From NCBI RefSeq assembly GCF_900106095.1, contig NZ_FNUD01000002.1, positions 4,485,501 through 4,549,500 on the forward strand: DNA of 64,000 bases, in the 5' to 3' direction. The DNA comes from Pseudomonas deceptionensis. GTDB taxonomy: Bacteria > Pseudomonadota > Gammaproteobacteria > Pseudomonadales > Pseudomonadaceae. Each line of letters opens with the position of its first letter. The first letter of the stretch is position 1. Shown piece by piece: positions 18,267-29,000 of the stretch. A model generated the notes under the pieces. That model was not told the origin of the DNA. It saw only the letters and a list, made by a program, of their open reading frames with translations, and ran no database searches. The position numbers were made by a program, and so were the translations under genes.

Positions 18267-18546
18267 ATTGTTAGCCTGTATTCTTTGACGACTACAGACC
18301 AAGTGCTTTCAGTATCACCAAGCTGGACAACAACTTCGCTCTACCTTCTTAACCAGTGCTAGGCTGTGCCCGACAAGTGCGACGAATGTTATAGGTGAGC
18401 CTGAAAGTCGTCAACTCTTTTTTATAAAAAGTTTAGAAATATAAAGGAGTTAGGGGAATAAACAGACCAGGCGCCTTTGCCCTCACGCCACGGCATGCGA
18501 GAATGCACGTCCTTTTTCCACCCTTTACGATGGTTAATCACGCGTA

Positions 18547-19401
18547 ATGACTGCACAACTAATCGACGGCAAAGCGATCGCCGCCAGCCTGCGCCAGCAG
18601 ATTGCCAAACGTGTCGCCGAGCGTCACGAGCAAGGCCTGCGCACCCCTGGTCTGGCAGTGATTCTGGTAGGCAGCGACCCTGCCTCCCAAGTTTATGTTT
18701 CGCACAAGCGTAAAGACTGCGAAGAGGTAGGCTTTCTTTCCCAAGCCTATGACCTGCCTTCAGACACTGCCCAGCAAGAGCTGACTGACCTGATCGACCG
18801 TCTTAATGACGACGCGAACATCGATGGCATCCTGCTGCAACTGCCCCTGCCGGCTCATCTGGACGCCTCCAAACTGCTGGAGCGCATCCGCCCGGACAAA
18901 GATGTCGACGGTTTTCACCCTTATAACGTCGGCCGCCTGGCCCAGCGCATCCCGCTGCTGCGCCCCTGCACCCCCAAAGGCATCATGGCCCTGCTGGAAA
19001 GCACCGGCCAGGACCTGTACGGGATGGACGCAGTGATTGTCGGCGCTTCCAACATCGTTGGGCGCCCGATGGCCATGGAGCTGCTGCTGGCTGGCTGCAC
19101 CGTGACCGTCACTCACCGCTTCACCAAGGATCTGGCCGGCCACGTTGGCCGCGCCGACCTGGTGGTCGTTGCCGCCGGCAAGCCGGGCCTGGTCAAAGGC
19201 GAGTGGATCAAGGAAGGCGCCATCGTGATCGACGTTGGCATCAACCGCCAGGCAGACGGCAAACTGGTGGGCGACGTGGTTTACGAGACCGCCCTGCCCC
19301 GCGCCGGCTGGATCACCCCGGTTCCGGGCGGCGTTGGCCCCATGACCCGTGCGTGCCTGCTGGAAAACACCCTGTACGCTGCAGAAACCCTGCACGACTG
19401 A
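18547..19401 (+). CDS. folD: Bifunctional methylenetetrahydrofolate dehydrogenase / methenyltetrahydrofolate cyclohydrolase
   Basis: A 284-residue cytoplasmic enzyme interconverting 5,10-methylene- and 10-formyl-tetrahydrofolate with NADP, supplying one-carbon units for purines and formyl-Met-tRNA. Family motifs are intact: [20 protein letters not shown] with the catalytic Tyr and Lys, the [13 protein letters not shown] motif, DVDGFHP, the NADP-binding [18 protein letters not shown], and the C-terminal [19 protein letters not shown] 18547 is the only good start ([12 protein letters not shown]). Divergent from the tRNA operon and ended by two hairpins. Confidence 0.97.
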   Translation: MTAQLIDGKAIAASLRQQIAKRVAERHEQGLRTPGLAVILVGSDPASQVYVSHKRKDCEEVGFLSQAYDLPSDTAQQELTDLIDRLNDDANIDGILLQLPLPAHLDASKLLERIRPDKDVDGFHPYNVGRLAQRIPLLRPCTPKGIMALLESTGQDLYGMDAVIVGASNIVGRPMAMELLLAGCTVTVTHRFTKDLAGHVGRADLVVVAAGKPGLVKGEWIKEGAIVIDVGINRQADGKLVGDVVYETALPRAGWITPVPGGVGPMTRACLLENTLYAAETLHD

Positions 19402-19419
19402 GTGTTAGCACGCGCACAC

Positions 19420-19450
19420 GACAACGGCACCTTCGGGTGCCGTTGTCATT
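19420..19450 (+). terminator. Intrinsic terminator of folD
   Basis: gacaacggcacc, UUCG tetraloop, ggtgccgttgtc, then attt: a perfect 12-bp stem 18 bases after the folD stop. Confidence 0.8.
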
Positions 19451-19470
19451 TGCGCCGATAAAACCCAGGC

Positions 19471-19503
19471 AAACAAAAACCCGCACTCGGCGGGTTTTTG
19501 TTT
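19471..19503. terminator. Bidirectional terminator between convergent folD and cysS
   Basis: aaacaaaaacccgc and gcgggtttttgttt form a 14-bp stem with A- and T-runs on both sides, 15 bases after the cysS stop, so it can serve both strands. Confidence 0.85.
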
Positions 19504-19517
19504 ACACAACCAGCAAC

Positions 19518-20900
19518 CTAGTCAGCCAAGCGCCAGGTCGTACCACCTTTACCGTCTTCCAGCACAACACCCATCGCGGTGAGCTGATCACGAATGCGAT
19601 CCGACTCTGCCCAGTCCTTACCGGCACGGGCCGCCAAACGCGCGGCGATCAAAGCATCCACCTGGGCTGCATCAATCTTGCCTTCAGCACCTGCCTGCAG
19701 GAAATCGTCGGCTTCGAGCTGCAACACACCCAGCACATCAGCCAATTCTTTCAAGCGTGCCGCCAGACCGGCCGCAGCTTGCAGATCGGTTTCGCGCAGG
19801 CGGTTGATCTCGCGAACCATCTCGAACAGCACCGCACAGGCTTCCGGCGTGCCGAAGTCGTCGTTCATCACCTGGGTGAAGCGCTCAACGAACGCCTCGC
19901 CACCGGCAGGAGCCACTTTCGGCAGCCCTTTAAGCGCGTTATAGAACCGGTCAAGGGCTGCTTTCGCGTCCTTGAGGTTGTCTTCGGAGTAGTTGATCGA
20001 GCTGCGATAGTGGCTCGATACCAACAAGTAGCGCACCACTTCAGGGTGATACTTCTCCAGAACGTCGCGAATGGTGAAGAAGTTGTTCAAGGACTTGGAC
20101 ATCTTCTCGCCATTGATGCGAATCATCCCGCAGTGCATCCAGGCATTGGCGTAGGTTTTACCGGTAGCCGCCTCACTTTGGGCGATTTCGTTTTCATGGT
20201 GCGGAAACTCAAGATCGCTGCCGCCGCCATGAATATCGAAAGTCTCACCCAGGCAGCAGGTGGACATCACCGAGCACTCGATGTGCCAGCCCGGACGACC
20301 CGGACCCCACGGCGATTCCCAGCTCGGCTCGCCAGGCTTGACGCCTTTCCACAGCACGAAATCCAGCGGATCGTGCTTGGCTTCGTCGACTTCGATACGC
20401 GCACCGATGCGCAGATCCTCGATTTTCTTACGCGACAACTTGCCGTAACCCATGAACTTGGCGACGCGGTAATACACATCACCGTTGCCCGGGGCATAGG
20501 CGTAACCCTTGTCGATCAAGGTCTGAATCATCGCGTGCATGCCGGGAATGTGATCCGTGGCACGAGGCTCCATATCCGGCTTGAGGATATTGAGCCGCGC
20601 CTCGTCTTCATGCATCGCCGCGATCATGCGCTCGGTCAGCACCTCAAAAGGCTCGCCGTTCTCGCGGGCACGATTGATGATCTTGTCTTCAATATCGGTA
20701 ATGTTGCGCACATAAGTCAGGTTGTAACCGCTGAAACGCAGCCAGCGGGTTACCAGGTCAAAAGCAATCATGCTGCGACCATGACCAATGTGGCAGTAGT
20801 CGTACACGGTCATGCCGCATACGTACATCCGCACATTGTTGCCGTCCAGCGGCTTGAAAACTTCTTTGCTCTTGGTGAGCGTGTTGTAGATCGTAAGCAC
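19518..20900 (-). CDS. cysS: Cysteinyl-tRNA synthetase
   Basis: A 460-residue class I aminoacyl-tRNA synthetase charging tRNA-Cys. The HIGH motif ([10 protein letters not shown]), the KMSKS loop ([12 protein letters not shown]) and the zinc-site segments ([35 protein letters not shown]) are all present. I choose GTG 20900 ([15 protein letters not shown]) rather than ATG 20942: it matches the family N-terminus and length, has AAGGAA just upstream, and avoids a 20-base overlap with glnS. Follows glnS after 22 bases in the same transcript. Confidence 0.95.
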   Translation of the reverse strand: MLTIYNTLTKSKEVFKPLDGNNVRMYVCGMTVYDYCHIGHGRSMIAFDLVTRWLRFSGYNLTYVRNITDIEDKIINRARENGEPFEVLTERMIAAMHEDEARLNILKPDMEPRATDHIPGMHAMIQTLIDKGYAYAPGNGDVYYRVAKFMGYGKLSRKKIEDLRIGARIEVDEAKHDPLDFVLWKGVKPGEPSWESPWGPGRPGWHIECSVMSTCCLGETFDIHGGGSDLEFPHHENEIAQSEAATGKTYANAWMHCGMIRINGEKMSKSLNNFFTIRDVLEKYHPEVVRYLLVSSHYRSSINYSEDNLKDAKAALDRFYNALKGLPKVAPAGGEAFVERFTQVMNDDFGTPEACAVLFEMVREINRLRETDLQAAAGLAARLKELADVLGVLQLEADDFLQAGAEGKIDAAQVDALIAARLAARAGKDWAESDRIRDQLTAMGVVLEDGKGGTTWRLAD

Positions 20901-20922
20901 GGCTTGTTCCTTCAAAACTTGA

Positions 20923-22620
20923 TCACTGGCCCCACGAGTCACGCAGGGTCACGGTACGGTTGAATACCGGGTGACCGGGCTTCGAGTCCTTGATATCCGC
21001 GCAGAAGTAACCTTCGCGCTCGAACTGGAAGCGGTCTTCCGGCTGTGCATTGCCCAGCGAAGGCTCAGCACGACAACCGCTCAGGACCTGCAGCGAGTCA
21101 GGGTTGATGTTTTCCAGGAAGCCAGCGCCATCTTCAGCCTTTTCAGGGTTTGGCGAACGGAACAGACGATCATACAAGCGCACTTCGCATTCAACGCTGG
21201 CAGCCGCCGGCACCCAGTGCACAACGCCTTTGACCTTGCGACCTTCCGGGTTTTTGCCCAGGGTTTCAGGGTCGTACGAGCAGCGCAGTTCAACGATGTT
21301 GCCATCGGCGTCCTTGATTGCTTCGTCAGCACGAATCACATAGCTGCCGCGCAGGCGCACTTCGCCGCCCGGCTCAAGGCGCTTGTAACCTTTTGGCGGC
21401 TCTTCCATGAAATCGTCGCGATCGATGTAGATTTCGCGAGCGAACGGCAACACGCGCACACCCATGTCTTCTTTCGGGTGGCAAGGCAGTTCAAGGTTTT
21501 CAACCTTGTCTTCGGCGTAGTTGGTGATCACGACTTTCAACGGACGCAATACGCACATCGCACGCGGCGCGCTGTGATCCAGGTCGTCACGGATGCTGAA
21601 TTCCAGCATGCCGAAGTCGACCACGCCGTCAGAACGGTTGGTGCCGACCATGTCGCAGAAGTTGCGGATCGACTTGGGCGTGTAACCACGGCGACGGAAA
21701 CCCGACAGGGTCGACATGCGCGGGTCATCCCAGCCATTCACGTGCTTTTCATCAACCAACTGCTTGAGCTTGCGCTTGCTGGTGATGGTGTAGTTCAGAT
21801 TCAGGCGGCTGAACTCGTACTGACGCGGGTGCGCCGGCACTGGCAGGCTGTCGAGGAACCATTCGTACAGAGGGCGATGGCTTTCGAATTCCAGGGTGCA
21901 GATCGAATGGGTAATGCCTTCGATCGCATCCGACTGACCATGGGTGAAGTCATAGTTCGGGTAGATGCACCACTTGTCACCGGTCTGGTGGTGATGGGCA
22001 TGACGAATGCGGTACATGATCGGGTCGCGCAGGTTCATGTTCGGCGATGCCATGTCGATCTTGGCACGCAGTACGCATTTGCCGTCCTCGAACTCACCGG
22101 CTGTCATGCGGGCAAACAGGTCCAGGTTCTCTTCGACGCTACGGTCGCGGAACGGGCTGTTCTTGCCGGGCTCGGTCAAGGTGCCGCGGTATTCCTTGGC
22201 TTGCTCAGGCGACAGGTCGCAGACGTAGGCTTTACCTTCTTTAATCAGGTAATTCGCCCACTCGTGCAGTTGGTCGAAATATTGCGAGGCATAGCGCACT
22301 TCGCCAGACCACTCAAAGCCCAGCCATTTCACGTCGCTTTCGATCGCGTCGATGTATTCCTGGTCTTCCTTGGCCGGGTTGGTGTCGTCAAAACGCAGAT
22401 GCGTGACGCCGCCGAACTCCTGAGCCAACCCAAAGTTCACACAAATGGATTTGGCGTGGCCGATGTGCAGGTAGCCGTTAGGCTCCGGCGGGAAACGGGT
22501 CACGATCTGTGTGCATTTACCCGAGTCTAGGTCCGCCTGAACGATTGGACGCAGGAAGTTAGCCGGGACAGCAGGGCCAGCCTTTGGATTCAGAGTGGGG
22601 TCGACAGTGGGCTTGCTCAT
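20923..22620 (-). CDS. glnS: Glutaminyl-tRNA synthetase
   Basis: A 565-residue class I aminoacyl-tRNA synthetase charging tRNA-Gln. The HIGH motif lies in [14 protein letters not shown] and the KMSKS equivalent is SKRKL (in [13 protein letters not shown]). The C-terminal anticodon-binding beta-barrels follow, with [20 protein letters not shown] typical of the family. Operon glnS-cysS is conserved in Pseudomonas. Divergent from ppiB, with both promoters in the 278-base gap. Confidence 0.96.
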   Translation of the reverse strand: MSKPTVDPTLNPKAGPAVPANFLRPIVQADLDSGKCTQIVTRFPPEPNGYLHIGHAKSICVNFGLAQEFGGVTHLRFDDTNPAKEDQEYIDAIESDVKWLGFEWSGEVRYASQYFDQLHEWANYLIKEGKAYVCDLSPEQAKEYRGTLTEPGKNSPFRDRSVEENLDLFARMTAGEFEDGKCVLRAKIDMASPNMNLRDPIMYRIRHAHHHQTGDKWCIYPNYDFTHGQSDAIEGITHSICTLEFESHRPLYEWFLDSLPVPAHPRQYEFSRLNLNYTITSKRKLKQLVDEKHVNGWDDPRMSTLSGFRRRGYTPKSIRNFCDMVGTNRSDGVVDFGMLEFSIRDDLDHSAPRAMCVLRPLKVVITNYAEDKVENLELPCHPKEDMGVRVLPFAREIYIDRDDFMEEPPKGYKRLEPGGEVRLRGSYVIRADEAIKDADGNIVELRCSYDPETLGKNPEGRKVKGVVHWVPAAASVECEVRLYDRLFRSPNPEKAEDGAGFLENINPDSLQVLSGCRAEPSLGNAQPEDRFQFEREGYFCADIKDSKPGHPVFNRTVTLRDSWGQ

Positions 22621-22898
22621 AGGATCCTTGAACGTAACAGGGTGCGCGGCCTGGGTCGGCCGACTAAATCAAAGCGCCTATCATAGCCGATGCCGTCAAG
22701 TCCCTGACAGAGCAGGTGCTCAATCAAACCGATTGAAATGCCGGCTTTTAGTCCCCATATGGGAAAAACACCATCGAAATGCCGTGCGAGCACGCTAAAC
22801 TCCGTCCGCGGCTGTATCTACCCAGCCAGCCTGGGGGATTGAGGTGTGTTCACCCCGCCCCCAAGCCCGACGAATTCTCTGATAGAGCGATAACGACC

Positions 22899-23402
22899 AT
22901 GACCAAAGTAAAACTGAGCACCAACCACGGCGACATCGTGATCGAGCTGAACGCTGAAAAAGCACCGATCACCGTAGCCAACTTCATCGAATACGTAAAA
23001 GCTGGCCACTACGAAAACACTGTTTTCCACCGTGTAATCGGCAACTTCATGGTCCAGGGCGGCGGTTTTGAGCCAGGCATGAAAGAAAAGAAAGACAAGC
23101 GCCCAAGCATCCAGAACGAAGCTGACAACGGCCTGCCAAACGAGAAGTACACCGTGGCCATGGCTCGCACCATGGAGCCGCATTCGGCTTCCGCCCAGTT
23201 CTTCATCAACGTGGCTGACAACAGCTTCCTGAACCACAGCGGCAAAACCGCTCAGGGTTGGGGCTACGCCGTATTCGGTAAAGTCGTTGAAGGCCAGGAC
23301 GTTGTAGACAAGATCAAAGGTGTTGCCACCACTTCCAAAGCCGGTCATCAAGACGTGCCGAAAGAAGACGTGATCGTCGAGAAAGCAGAGATCATTGAGT
23401 GA
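22899..23402 (+). CDS. ppiB: Peptidyl-prolyl cis-trans isomerase B (cyclophilin)
   Basis: A 167-residue cytoplasmic cyclophilin with no signal peptide. The active-site segment [13 protein letters not shown] carries the catalytic Arg, followed by [21 protein letters not shown] and the loop [21 protein letters not shown] 22899 ([13 protein letters not shown]) is chosen; the open frame extends to 22779 without similarity. The stop overlaps the GTG start of lpxH by 4 bases, so the genes are translationally coupled. Confidence 0.96.
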   Translation: MTKVKLSTNHGDIVIELNAEKAPITVANFIEYVKAGHYENTVFHRVIGNFMVQGGGFEPGMKEKKDKRPSIQNEADNGLPNEKYTVAMARTMEPHSASAQFFINVADNSFLNHSGKTAQGWGYAVFGKVVEGQDVVDKIKGVATTSKAGHQDVPKEDVIVEKAEIIE

Positions 23403-24136
23403 TACTGCTGATTTCAGATTTACATCTGGAAGAGGAGCGCCCGGACATAACCCGGGCGTTTCTGGATTTCCTGACCGGGCGCGCGCGCTCGGCTCAGGCG
23501 CTCTACATTTTGGGCGATTTTTTTGAAGCCTGGATTGGCGACGATGCGATGACGCCCTACCAGCGCTCGATCTGTGAAGCGCTGCGAACACTGAGCGATA
23601 CCGGCACCCGGATTTTCCTGATGCACGGCAACCGCGACTTTTTGCTTGGCCAGGCCTTTTGTAAAGCGGCTGGCTGCACCCTGATCAAAGACCCCAGCGT
23701 TGTAGACTTTTATGGCGAGCCGGTGCTGCTGATGCACGGCGACAGCCTGTGCACCCGCGATGAAGCCTACATGCGTCTACGACGCTACCTGCGCAACCCC
23801 ATCACATTATGGATCTTGCGCCACCTGCCACTGAGCACACGCCATAAACTGGCGCGCAAGCTGCGCAGCGAAAGCCGTGCCCAGACCCGCATGAAAGCCA
23901 ATGACATCGTCGACGTCACCCCCGAGGAAGTCCCCCGGATCATGGCGCACTTTGGCGTGCGCACCCTGATTCACGGCCACACCCATCGCCCTGCAATCCA
24001 TGAATTGCAGATCGGCGAACATGTCGCCAGACGCATTGTGCTCGGTGACTGGGATCGTCAGGGCTGGGTACTGCAAGTGGATGAGCAAGGCATGCAACTT
24101 GAGCCGTTTGAATTCTTGCAGCCCGCCTCACAGTAA
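23399..24136 (+). CDS. lpxH: UDP-2,3-diacylglucosamine pyrophosphohydrolase LpxH
   Basis: A 245-residue calcineurin-type metallophosphoesterase that cleaves UDP-2,3-diacylglucosamine to lipid X, the fourth step of lipid A synthesis, at the inner face of the cytoplasmic membrane. Metal-binding motifs: DLHLEEE near the N-terminus, [29 protein letters not shown] and [10 protein letters not shown]. The start is GTG 23399 overlapping the ppiB stop (GTGA); the family N-terminus (ILLISDLHL) leaves no room for a later start. In conserved order with ppiB. Confidence 0.95.
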   Translation: MILLISDLHLEEERPDITRAFLDFLTGRARSAQALYILGDFFEAWIGDDAMTPYQRSICEALRTLSDTGTRIFLMHGNRDFLLGQAFCKAAGCTLIKDPSVVDFYGEPVLLMHGDSLCTRDEAYMRLRRYLRNPITLWILRHLPLSTRHKLARKLRSESRAQTRMKANDIVDVTPEEVPRIMAHFGVRTLIHGHTHRPAIHELQIGEHVARRIVLGDWDRQGWVLQVDEQGMQLEPFEFLQPASQ

Positions 24137-24140
24137 AGCC

Positions 24141-24208
24141 GTGGGAGCGAGCCTGCTCGCGAAGGTATCGGCGCAGTCAGATACTTTCGCGAGCAGGCTC
24201 GCTCCCAC
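24141..24208. repeat. REP-type inverted pair after lpxH
   Basis: gtgggagcgagcctgctcgc at 24141 and its exact reverse complement ending at 24208 are separated by about 28 bases. This is the Pseudomonas intergenic repetitive palindrome, here between convergent lpxH and emrB. The pair can fold as one long stem and act as a terminator for both. Confidence 0.85.
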
Positions 24209-24231
24209 AAGGGGCTGGCAGGGCTCCAGCT

Positions 24232-25761
24232 TTAATGCCCGCTTGTCGCCGGCCCTGCCTTGGCCGCAAACGGCGGTTTTGCCAGCCAGACCAGCAGAAT
24301 CAAGCCCATGAACAGCCAGCCCATCATCGTGAAGTAGTCCACGGTGGAGAGCATATAAGCCTGACTGGTCAGTATCTGGTCCATCTGCGCATAGGCTGGC
24401 GTACTGGCACCACCCAGGCTTTCCAGGGCGTGCCGGGTTACCGGATCATAGGCGCTGATGCTTTCACTCATGTAGGCATGATGCTGATCTGCCCGGCGAA
24501 TCCAGATCCAGGTGGTCAGGGATGCAGCAAAACTCCCCCCCAAGGTTCGCAAGAACGTCGCCAGACCCGCACCATCGGCGATTTGATGCGGCGGCAAATC
24601 CGACATCAAAATGGTCAAGGTCGGCATAAAGAACAATGCCACACCAATCCCCATAAACAGCTGTACCAGCGCAACGTGCTGGAAATCCACCTGATTGGTG
24701 AAGTCGGCCCGCATAAAGCAGCTCAGGCCAATCGCCAGAAAGGCCAGCCCGGCCAGCAAGCGCAAATCGAATTTATTCGCGTATTTGCCCACAAACGGCG
24801 ACATCAAGACCGGCAAGATCCCGATCGGCGCCACCGCCAGCCCCGCCCAGGTGGCGGTGTACCCCATCTGCGTCTGCAACCACTGCGGCAGGATCAGGTT
24901 GATCCCGAAGAACCCGGCATAACCCAGCACCAACACGATGGTGCCGATACGGAAGTTGCGGTGGGCAAACAGGCGCAAGTTGACGATCGGGTGCTTGTCG
25001 GTCATTTCCCAGATGATAAACGCCGCCAGCGCCACCACGGACAGTGCAGTGCCCAGCAAGATGAAGTTGGACTCGAACCAGTCCAGGTCATTGCCCTTGT
25101 CGAGCACAATCTGCAACGCACCCACACCGATAATCAGGGTAATCAGCCCCACATAGTCCATCGGCTGACGGGTAATCACCACCGGACGCGCCTTCAATTG
25201 CTGGCGAACCACCATCACTGCAAAAACGCCAATCGGGATGTTGATAAAGAAGATCCATGGCCAGCTGTAACTGTCCGTGATCCAGCCGCCCAGAATGGGC
25301 CCCGCAATGGGAGCGACCACCGTGACCATCGCCAGCAATGCCAATGCCATCCCCCGTTTCGCAGGGGGGTACACCGCGATCAACAGGGTTTGCGTCATGG
25401 GATACAGCGGCCCGGCCACCAGACCTTGCAGCACCCTGAACCCTACCAGCTCGGGCATGGAGGTCGAGATACCGCACAAGAAAGACGCCAGCACGAACAG
25501 AACCGTGGCCCACAAGAACAGCTTCACTTCGCCAAAGCGCCGGCTCAACCAACCGGTCAAAGGCAAGGCAATCGCGTTACTCACAGCAAATGAAGTAATA
25601 ACCCACGTGCCTTGTTCCGAACTCACCCCCAGGTTGCCAGAGATGGTGGGCAAGGCGACGTTGGCGATGGTGGTGTCGAGCACCTGCATAAAGGTCGCCA
25701 GCGACAGACCAATAGTGGCCATTACCAGGCTGGGAGGGGTAAAAGACGCGTTTGTACTCAT
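24232..25761 (-). CDS. emrB: MFS multidrug efflux permease, DHA2 (EmrB/QacA) family
   Basis: A 509-residue inner-membrane proton antiporter with about 14 hydrophobic segments. DHA2 signatures are visible: LDTTIANVALPTISG in the first helix region, WVITSFAVSNAIALPLTGWL, and the motif C-type GPILGGWI. It is the last gene of a minus-strand operon marR-OMF-emrA-emrB, a complete tripartite pump spanning both membranes. The E. coli counterpart EmrAB-TolC exports hydrophobic toxic compounds; substrates here cannot be read from the sequence. Gap to emrA is 63 bases. Confidence 0.92.
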   Translation of the reverse strand: MSTNASFTPPSLVMATIGLSLATFMQVLDTTIANVALPTISGNLGVSSEQGTWVITSFAVSNAIALPLTGWLSRRFGEVKLFLWATVLFVLASFLCGISTSMPELVGFRVLQGLVAGPLYPMTQTLLIAVYPPAKRGMALALLAMVTVVAPIAGPILGGWITDSYSWPWIFFINIPIGVFAVMVVRQQLKARPVVITRQPMDYVGLITLIIGVGALQIVLDKGNDLDWFESNFILLGTALSVVALAAFIIWEMTDKHPIVNLRLFAHRNFRIGTIVLVLGYAGFFGINLILPQWLQTQMGYTATWAGLAVAPIGILPVLMSPFVGKYANKFDLRLLAGLAFLAIGLSCFMRADFTNQVDFQHVALVQLFMGIGVALFFMPTLTILMSDLPPHQIADGAGLATFLRTLGGSFAASLTTWIWIRRADQHHAYMSESISAYDPVTRHALESLGGASTPAYAQMDQILTSQAYMLSTVDYFTMMGWLFMGLILLVWLAKPPFAAKAGPATSGH

Positions 25762-25824
25762 CGCAAATCCTTTAAAACCGGGTATGCAGCCCCACCTGTG
25801 CGGCGGGGCTTATGGATTGGCGAA

Positions 25825-27030
25825 TCAGCGCTGGGCGGCGATATTGCCTGGCGCAGCGCTGTTGCTGTCAATCAGACGCGTGATCATGGCTTCGGCATCC
25901 GCCAATTGCTGCGCGTACACATTGGTGGTGAACGACGCCTGTTGCGGCGGTTGCTGGGCCAATACCGGGCCACTTTGGTCGCGCAGATTCACATCTACGG
26001 TCGTCGACAGGCCTACACGCAACGGGTGCTGAGCCAGCTCATCGGCATTGATATGGATGCGCACTGGCACCCGCTGCACGATCTTTATCCAGTTACCTGT
26101 CGCGTTCTGCGCAGGCAACAGGGCGAATGCGCTGCCGGTACCGGCACCAATGCTGTCGATGGTGCCGCTGTATTTCACGCTATTGCCGTAGATGTCCGAC
26201 TCGATGTCCACCGGCTGACCGATGCGCATCTTGTGCAGTTGGGTTTCCTTGAAGTTGGCATCAATCCACAGCTGATTGAGCGGGATAACGGCCATCAAGG
26301 CCGTGCCAGGCTGAACCCGCTGGCCCAGTTGTACAGTCCGCTTGGCCACATAACCGGTGACAGGCGCAATCAACGTGGAACGGGCATTGGCCAGGTACGC
26401 CTGACGCAACTGCGCGGCAGCAGCCATGACATCCGGGTGATTGGCCACGGACGTGTTGTCCACCAGCGCTCGGGTGGTATCGAGCTTTTGCTCGGCATTG
26501 CGCAAGGCACTTTGCGCCGAGGCCAGATCATCCCGCGCATGGGCCAACTCTTCCTGGGAAATAGCCCCGCCCGCCGCCAGACTCTTGCGGCGGTTGTAGT
26601 TGTCCTGGTTTTTTTGCACTTCGACTTTCTGCGCCGCCACCTGGGCCTTCATGCCGTTCACATCACTGAACAGACCACGAACCTGACGCACGGTACGGGC
26701 CAGATTGGCCTCGGCGCTTTGCAAGCCAACCAGCGCATCGCTCGGGTCGAAATTCAGCAGCACCTGGCCTTCATGCACCAGATCGCCATCATCGGCACCG
26801 ATGCTTACCACCGTACCGGTAACCAGCGGCGTGATTTCAACCACGTTGCCATTGACGTAGGCATCGTCGGTGCTTTCGCTCCAGCGGCCATACAGCTCAT
26901 GCCAGGCCCAGACGCCCAGCCCCATCAGAATGACCAGAATGGCCAGGCCGCTCAGCCAGAGCTTGCGTTTACGCTGGCTGCCAGCGTCCTGGGCTTGTTG
27001 CGCTTCATTGGGTGTTTGTACAGTGGACAT
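25825..27030 (-). CDS. emrA: Membrane fusion protein of the multidrug efflux system, EmrA/HlyD family
   Basis: A 401-residue periplasmic adaptor. A short cytoplasmic N-terminus is followed by one membrane helix (residues about 25-45, LWLSGLAILVILMGLGVW), a split biotinyl-lipoyl-like domain (VVSIGADDGDLVHEGQVLLN and the STLIAPVTGYVAKRTVQLGQ region), a helical hairpin between them and a beta-barrel region. It links the EmrB permease to the outer-membrane channel encoded just upstream, whose stop is 9 bases before this ATG. Confidence 0.92.
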   Translation of the reverse strand: MSTVQTPNEAQQAQDAGSQRKRKLWLSGLAILVILMGLGVWAWHELYGRWSESTDDAYVNGNVVEITPLVTGTVVSIGADDGDLVHEGQVLLNFDPSDALVGLQSAEANLARTVRQVRGLFSDVNGMKAQVAAQKVEVQKNQDNYNRRKSLAAGGAISQEELAHARDDLASAQSALRNAEQKLDTTRALVDNTSVANHPDVMAAAAQLRQAYLANARSTLIAPVTGYVAKRTVQLGQRVQPGTALMAVIPLNQLWIDANFKETQLHKMRIGQPVDIESDIYGNSVKYSGTIDSIGAGTGSAFALLPAQNATGNWIKIVQRVPVRIHINADELAQHPLRVGLSTTVDVNLRDQSGPVLAQQPPQQASFTTNVYAQQLADAEAMITRLIDSNSAAPGNIAAQR

Positions 27031-27039
27031 GACGAGTAC

Positions 27040-28515
27040 CTAAATTATTCTGCCAGCGAGGACTTCAGTGGGAACGGCCGTAGCCGTGCTACCGGGCTCA
27101 AAGCCACCGCCCAGGGCTTGCATCAGTTGAATCGAAAGGTCGATCTGCTCGGCATTCAGGTCCGCCAGCTGACGCTGGGCCTGAAGCAATTGCTGCTCAA
27201 TACTGAGCACGTCCAGGTAGTTGCCGACGCCCGAGCCGTAGCGCTGCAATACGGTGTTGAACGATTCCTGAGCGATGTCGGTTGCCCGCTGCTGGGCATT
27301 GATTTGCTGCCCCACGGCACCTAGCTGCGAGAGGGTGTCACTGACGTCGCCGAGCGCACCCACCAGGATCTTGTTGTACTGCGCCACAGCCAGATCGTAA
27401 TTGGCATCCTCGGCATCCAGGCCTGCACGCAGGCGCCCGCCATCGAAGATCGGCAACGAAATGGCCGGGGCAATATTGAGGAAACGGCTGGCAGACCCGA
27501 ACAGCGCATCGCCCAGCAAAGACTGAGTTCCTGCCGCTGCACTGAGGTTCAAATTGGGATAAAAGCGCGTCTTGGCCGCTGCAATATTTTTGCTCGCCGC
27601 CTCCACTCTCCAGCGGGCCGCCACTACATCGGGACGACGACCGAGCAACTCGGCCGGCAAGGTGCTCGGCAATGCCACAGCGCCTGGTGCCAGGATCTTG
27701 GGACGGGCAATGTCACCTCCGCGATCAGGTCCCTTGCCTAACAACACCGCCAACGCGATGCGCGCGCTCTTGAGTTGTTTTTCAGCATTGATCAGTTGTT
27801 CCTGGGAGCTGGCCTCAAGGCTTTCGGTTTGCTGGTATTGATAGTGGCTGTCGATGCCGGCTTGCAGGCGACGCTTGCTCAAGTCGAGCAACTTGCCCGT
27901 GCGCTCAAGGTCATCCTTGGCCAGGTCCCGCACAATAAAGGCATGCCCCAGGCTGCTGTAGCCCCGGGCCACATCGGCGGCGAGGGTCAGGCTCGCAGCC
28001 TGGCTATCGACCTCGGCAGCACGGGCCTGGCCCAATGCCGCTTCCCAGGCATCACGCTGACCGCCCCACAGATCGAAGGTGTAATTAAAGGTCAGGCCGA
28101 CATCCCGCAGCGTGTCATAACGACCACCCTGCCCGCTCGGGTCCTGGGATCGCGACAAGCGCGAACGCGTCACATCAGCTTCGGCATCCAGGGTTGGCAT
28201 GCGGGCAGCATCGGCGGCACCGGCCGCAGCAGTGGCCTGGTGCGCACGGGCACTGGCTATTTGCATATCCGGGCTGTCGCGCAACGCTTCCTGAATCAAG
28301 CCATCCAGTTGCCCGTCACCCAGACGCTTCCACCAGTCCTTTTCAGGCCAGGCGGCGGGGGTGAGCGTGATGCCGTCGAGCGATCGGGCAGCTTTGAGGG
28401 TGTTGGCTTCCTGGCTCACGCCCACGGTATTCAGACCGCTATAGCTCGCGCAGCCGGCCATCACCATCGACGTAAATACCAGGCTCAGGCCTGTACGCAG
28501 TGTGTTGTTGCTCAT
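27040..28515 (-). CDS. Outer-membrane efflux lipoprotein, NodT/OprM family
   Basis: A 491-residue TolC-like channel. The lipobox VMAGC places the lipidated cysteine at residue 22. Two OEP (outer-membrane efflux) repeats follow, with family motifs such as LLGRRPDVVAARWRVEAASKNI and the repeated helical segments ending in LNAEQIDLSIQLMQALGGG. It forms the outer-membrane exit of the tripartite pump with the adjacent EmrA and EmrB proteins. Its start overlaps the marR stop by 4 bases, so regulator and channel are coupled. Confidence 0.92.
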   Translation of the reverse strand: MSNNTLRTGLSLVFTSMVMAGCASYSGLNTVGVSQEANTLKAARSLDGITLTPAAWPEKDWWKRLGDGQLDGLIQEALRDSPDMQIASARAHQATAAAGAADAARMPTLDAEADVTRSRLSRSQDPSGQGGRYDTLRDVGLTFNYTFDLWGGQRDAWEAALGQARAAEVDSQAASLTLAADVARGYSSLGHAFIVRDLAKDDLERTGKLLDLSKRRLQAGIDSHYQYQQTESLEASSQEQLINAEKQLKSARIALAVLLGKGPDRGGDIARPKILAPGAVALPSTLPAELLGRRPDVVAARWRVEAASKNIAAAKTRFYPNLNLSAAAGTQSLLGDALFGSASRFLNIAPAISLPIFDGGRLRAGLDAEDANYDLAVAQYNKILVGALGDVSDTLSQLGAVGQQINAQQRATDIAQESFNTVLQRYGSGVGNYLDVLSIEQQLLQAQRQLADLNAEQIDLSIQLMQALGGGFEPGSTATAVPTEVLAGRII

Positions 28516-28985
28516 TTTTCACCTAAGCGCATGACCGTGATCGGATCACCGGCGGCCAGCAGTATTTTCTTGAGGATCTGTTCCAGGCTTTGCAGCTCTT
28601 GCGGGCTAATGGCACCTGCCAGCTGATTCATGGCGTCGGCGCCAATCTGTGGCAACAGGCCGGCCAGCGCCTGCCCGTCATCGCTCAGCACCAGCCGGAT
28701 CTGGCGTCGATCCGCCTCGGAGCGCTGACGGACCAGCAGGCCTTTCTGCTCGAGACGGTCGAGCATGCGGGTCATCGAGCCACTGTCCAGGCACAGATGG
28801 CGGCAGAGCTCGGCCGGGGTATCAACGTCGAACTGGGCCATGATAATCAGCACTTTGAACTGTGCCGCCGTGATGCCGTATGGCTCCATGTGGCGGTCAA
28901 TGATGCGATCTTTGAGCATGGCCGTACGCCCCAAGAGCAAACCCAGGGTGCAGTTTCGGAAGTTATCGGGATGGAAGTGTTTCAT
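28512..28985 (-). CDS. MarR-family transcriptional regulator of the efflux operon
   Basis: A 157-residue winged-helix regulator. The recognition region is visible as TPAELCRHLCLDSGSMTRML and the wing as KGLLVRQRSEADRRQIRLVL, the MarR signature (DxRxxxxxLT-type). It is the first gene of the operon and overlaps the efflux channel gene, so it most likely represses its own operon and is released by pump substrates, as for E. coli EmrR. A paired palindrome sits 16 bases before its start codon (29001-29042). Confidence 0.93.
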   Translation of the reverse strand: MKHFHPDNFRNCTLGLLLGRTAMLKDRIIDRHMEPYGITAAQFKVLIIMAQFDVDTPAELCRHLCLDSGSMTRMLDRLEQKGLLVRQRSEADRRQIRLVLSDDGQALAGLLPQIGADAMNQLAGAISPQELQSLEQILKKILLAAGDPITVMRLGEK

Positions 28986-29000
28986 CAGGGCACCAGGAAG

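Noticed and set aside
19203..22530. Long plus-strand open frames opposite cysS and glnS
   Set aside because: Both synthetases have intact class I motifs on the minus strand; the plus-strand frames carry none.
24141..24208. Possible CRISPR-like repeats
   Set aside because: The repeats are inverted pairs scattered over tens of kilobases with no regular spacers and no cas genes; they are REP elements.
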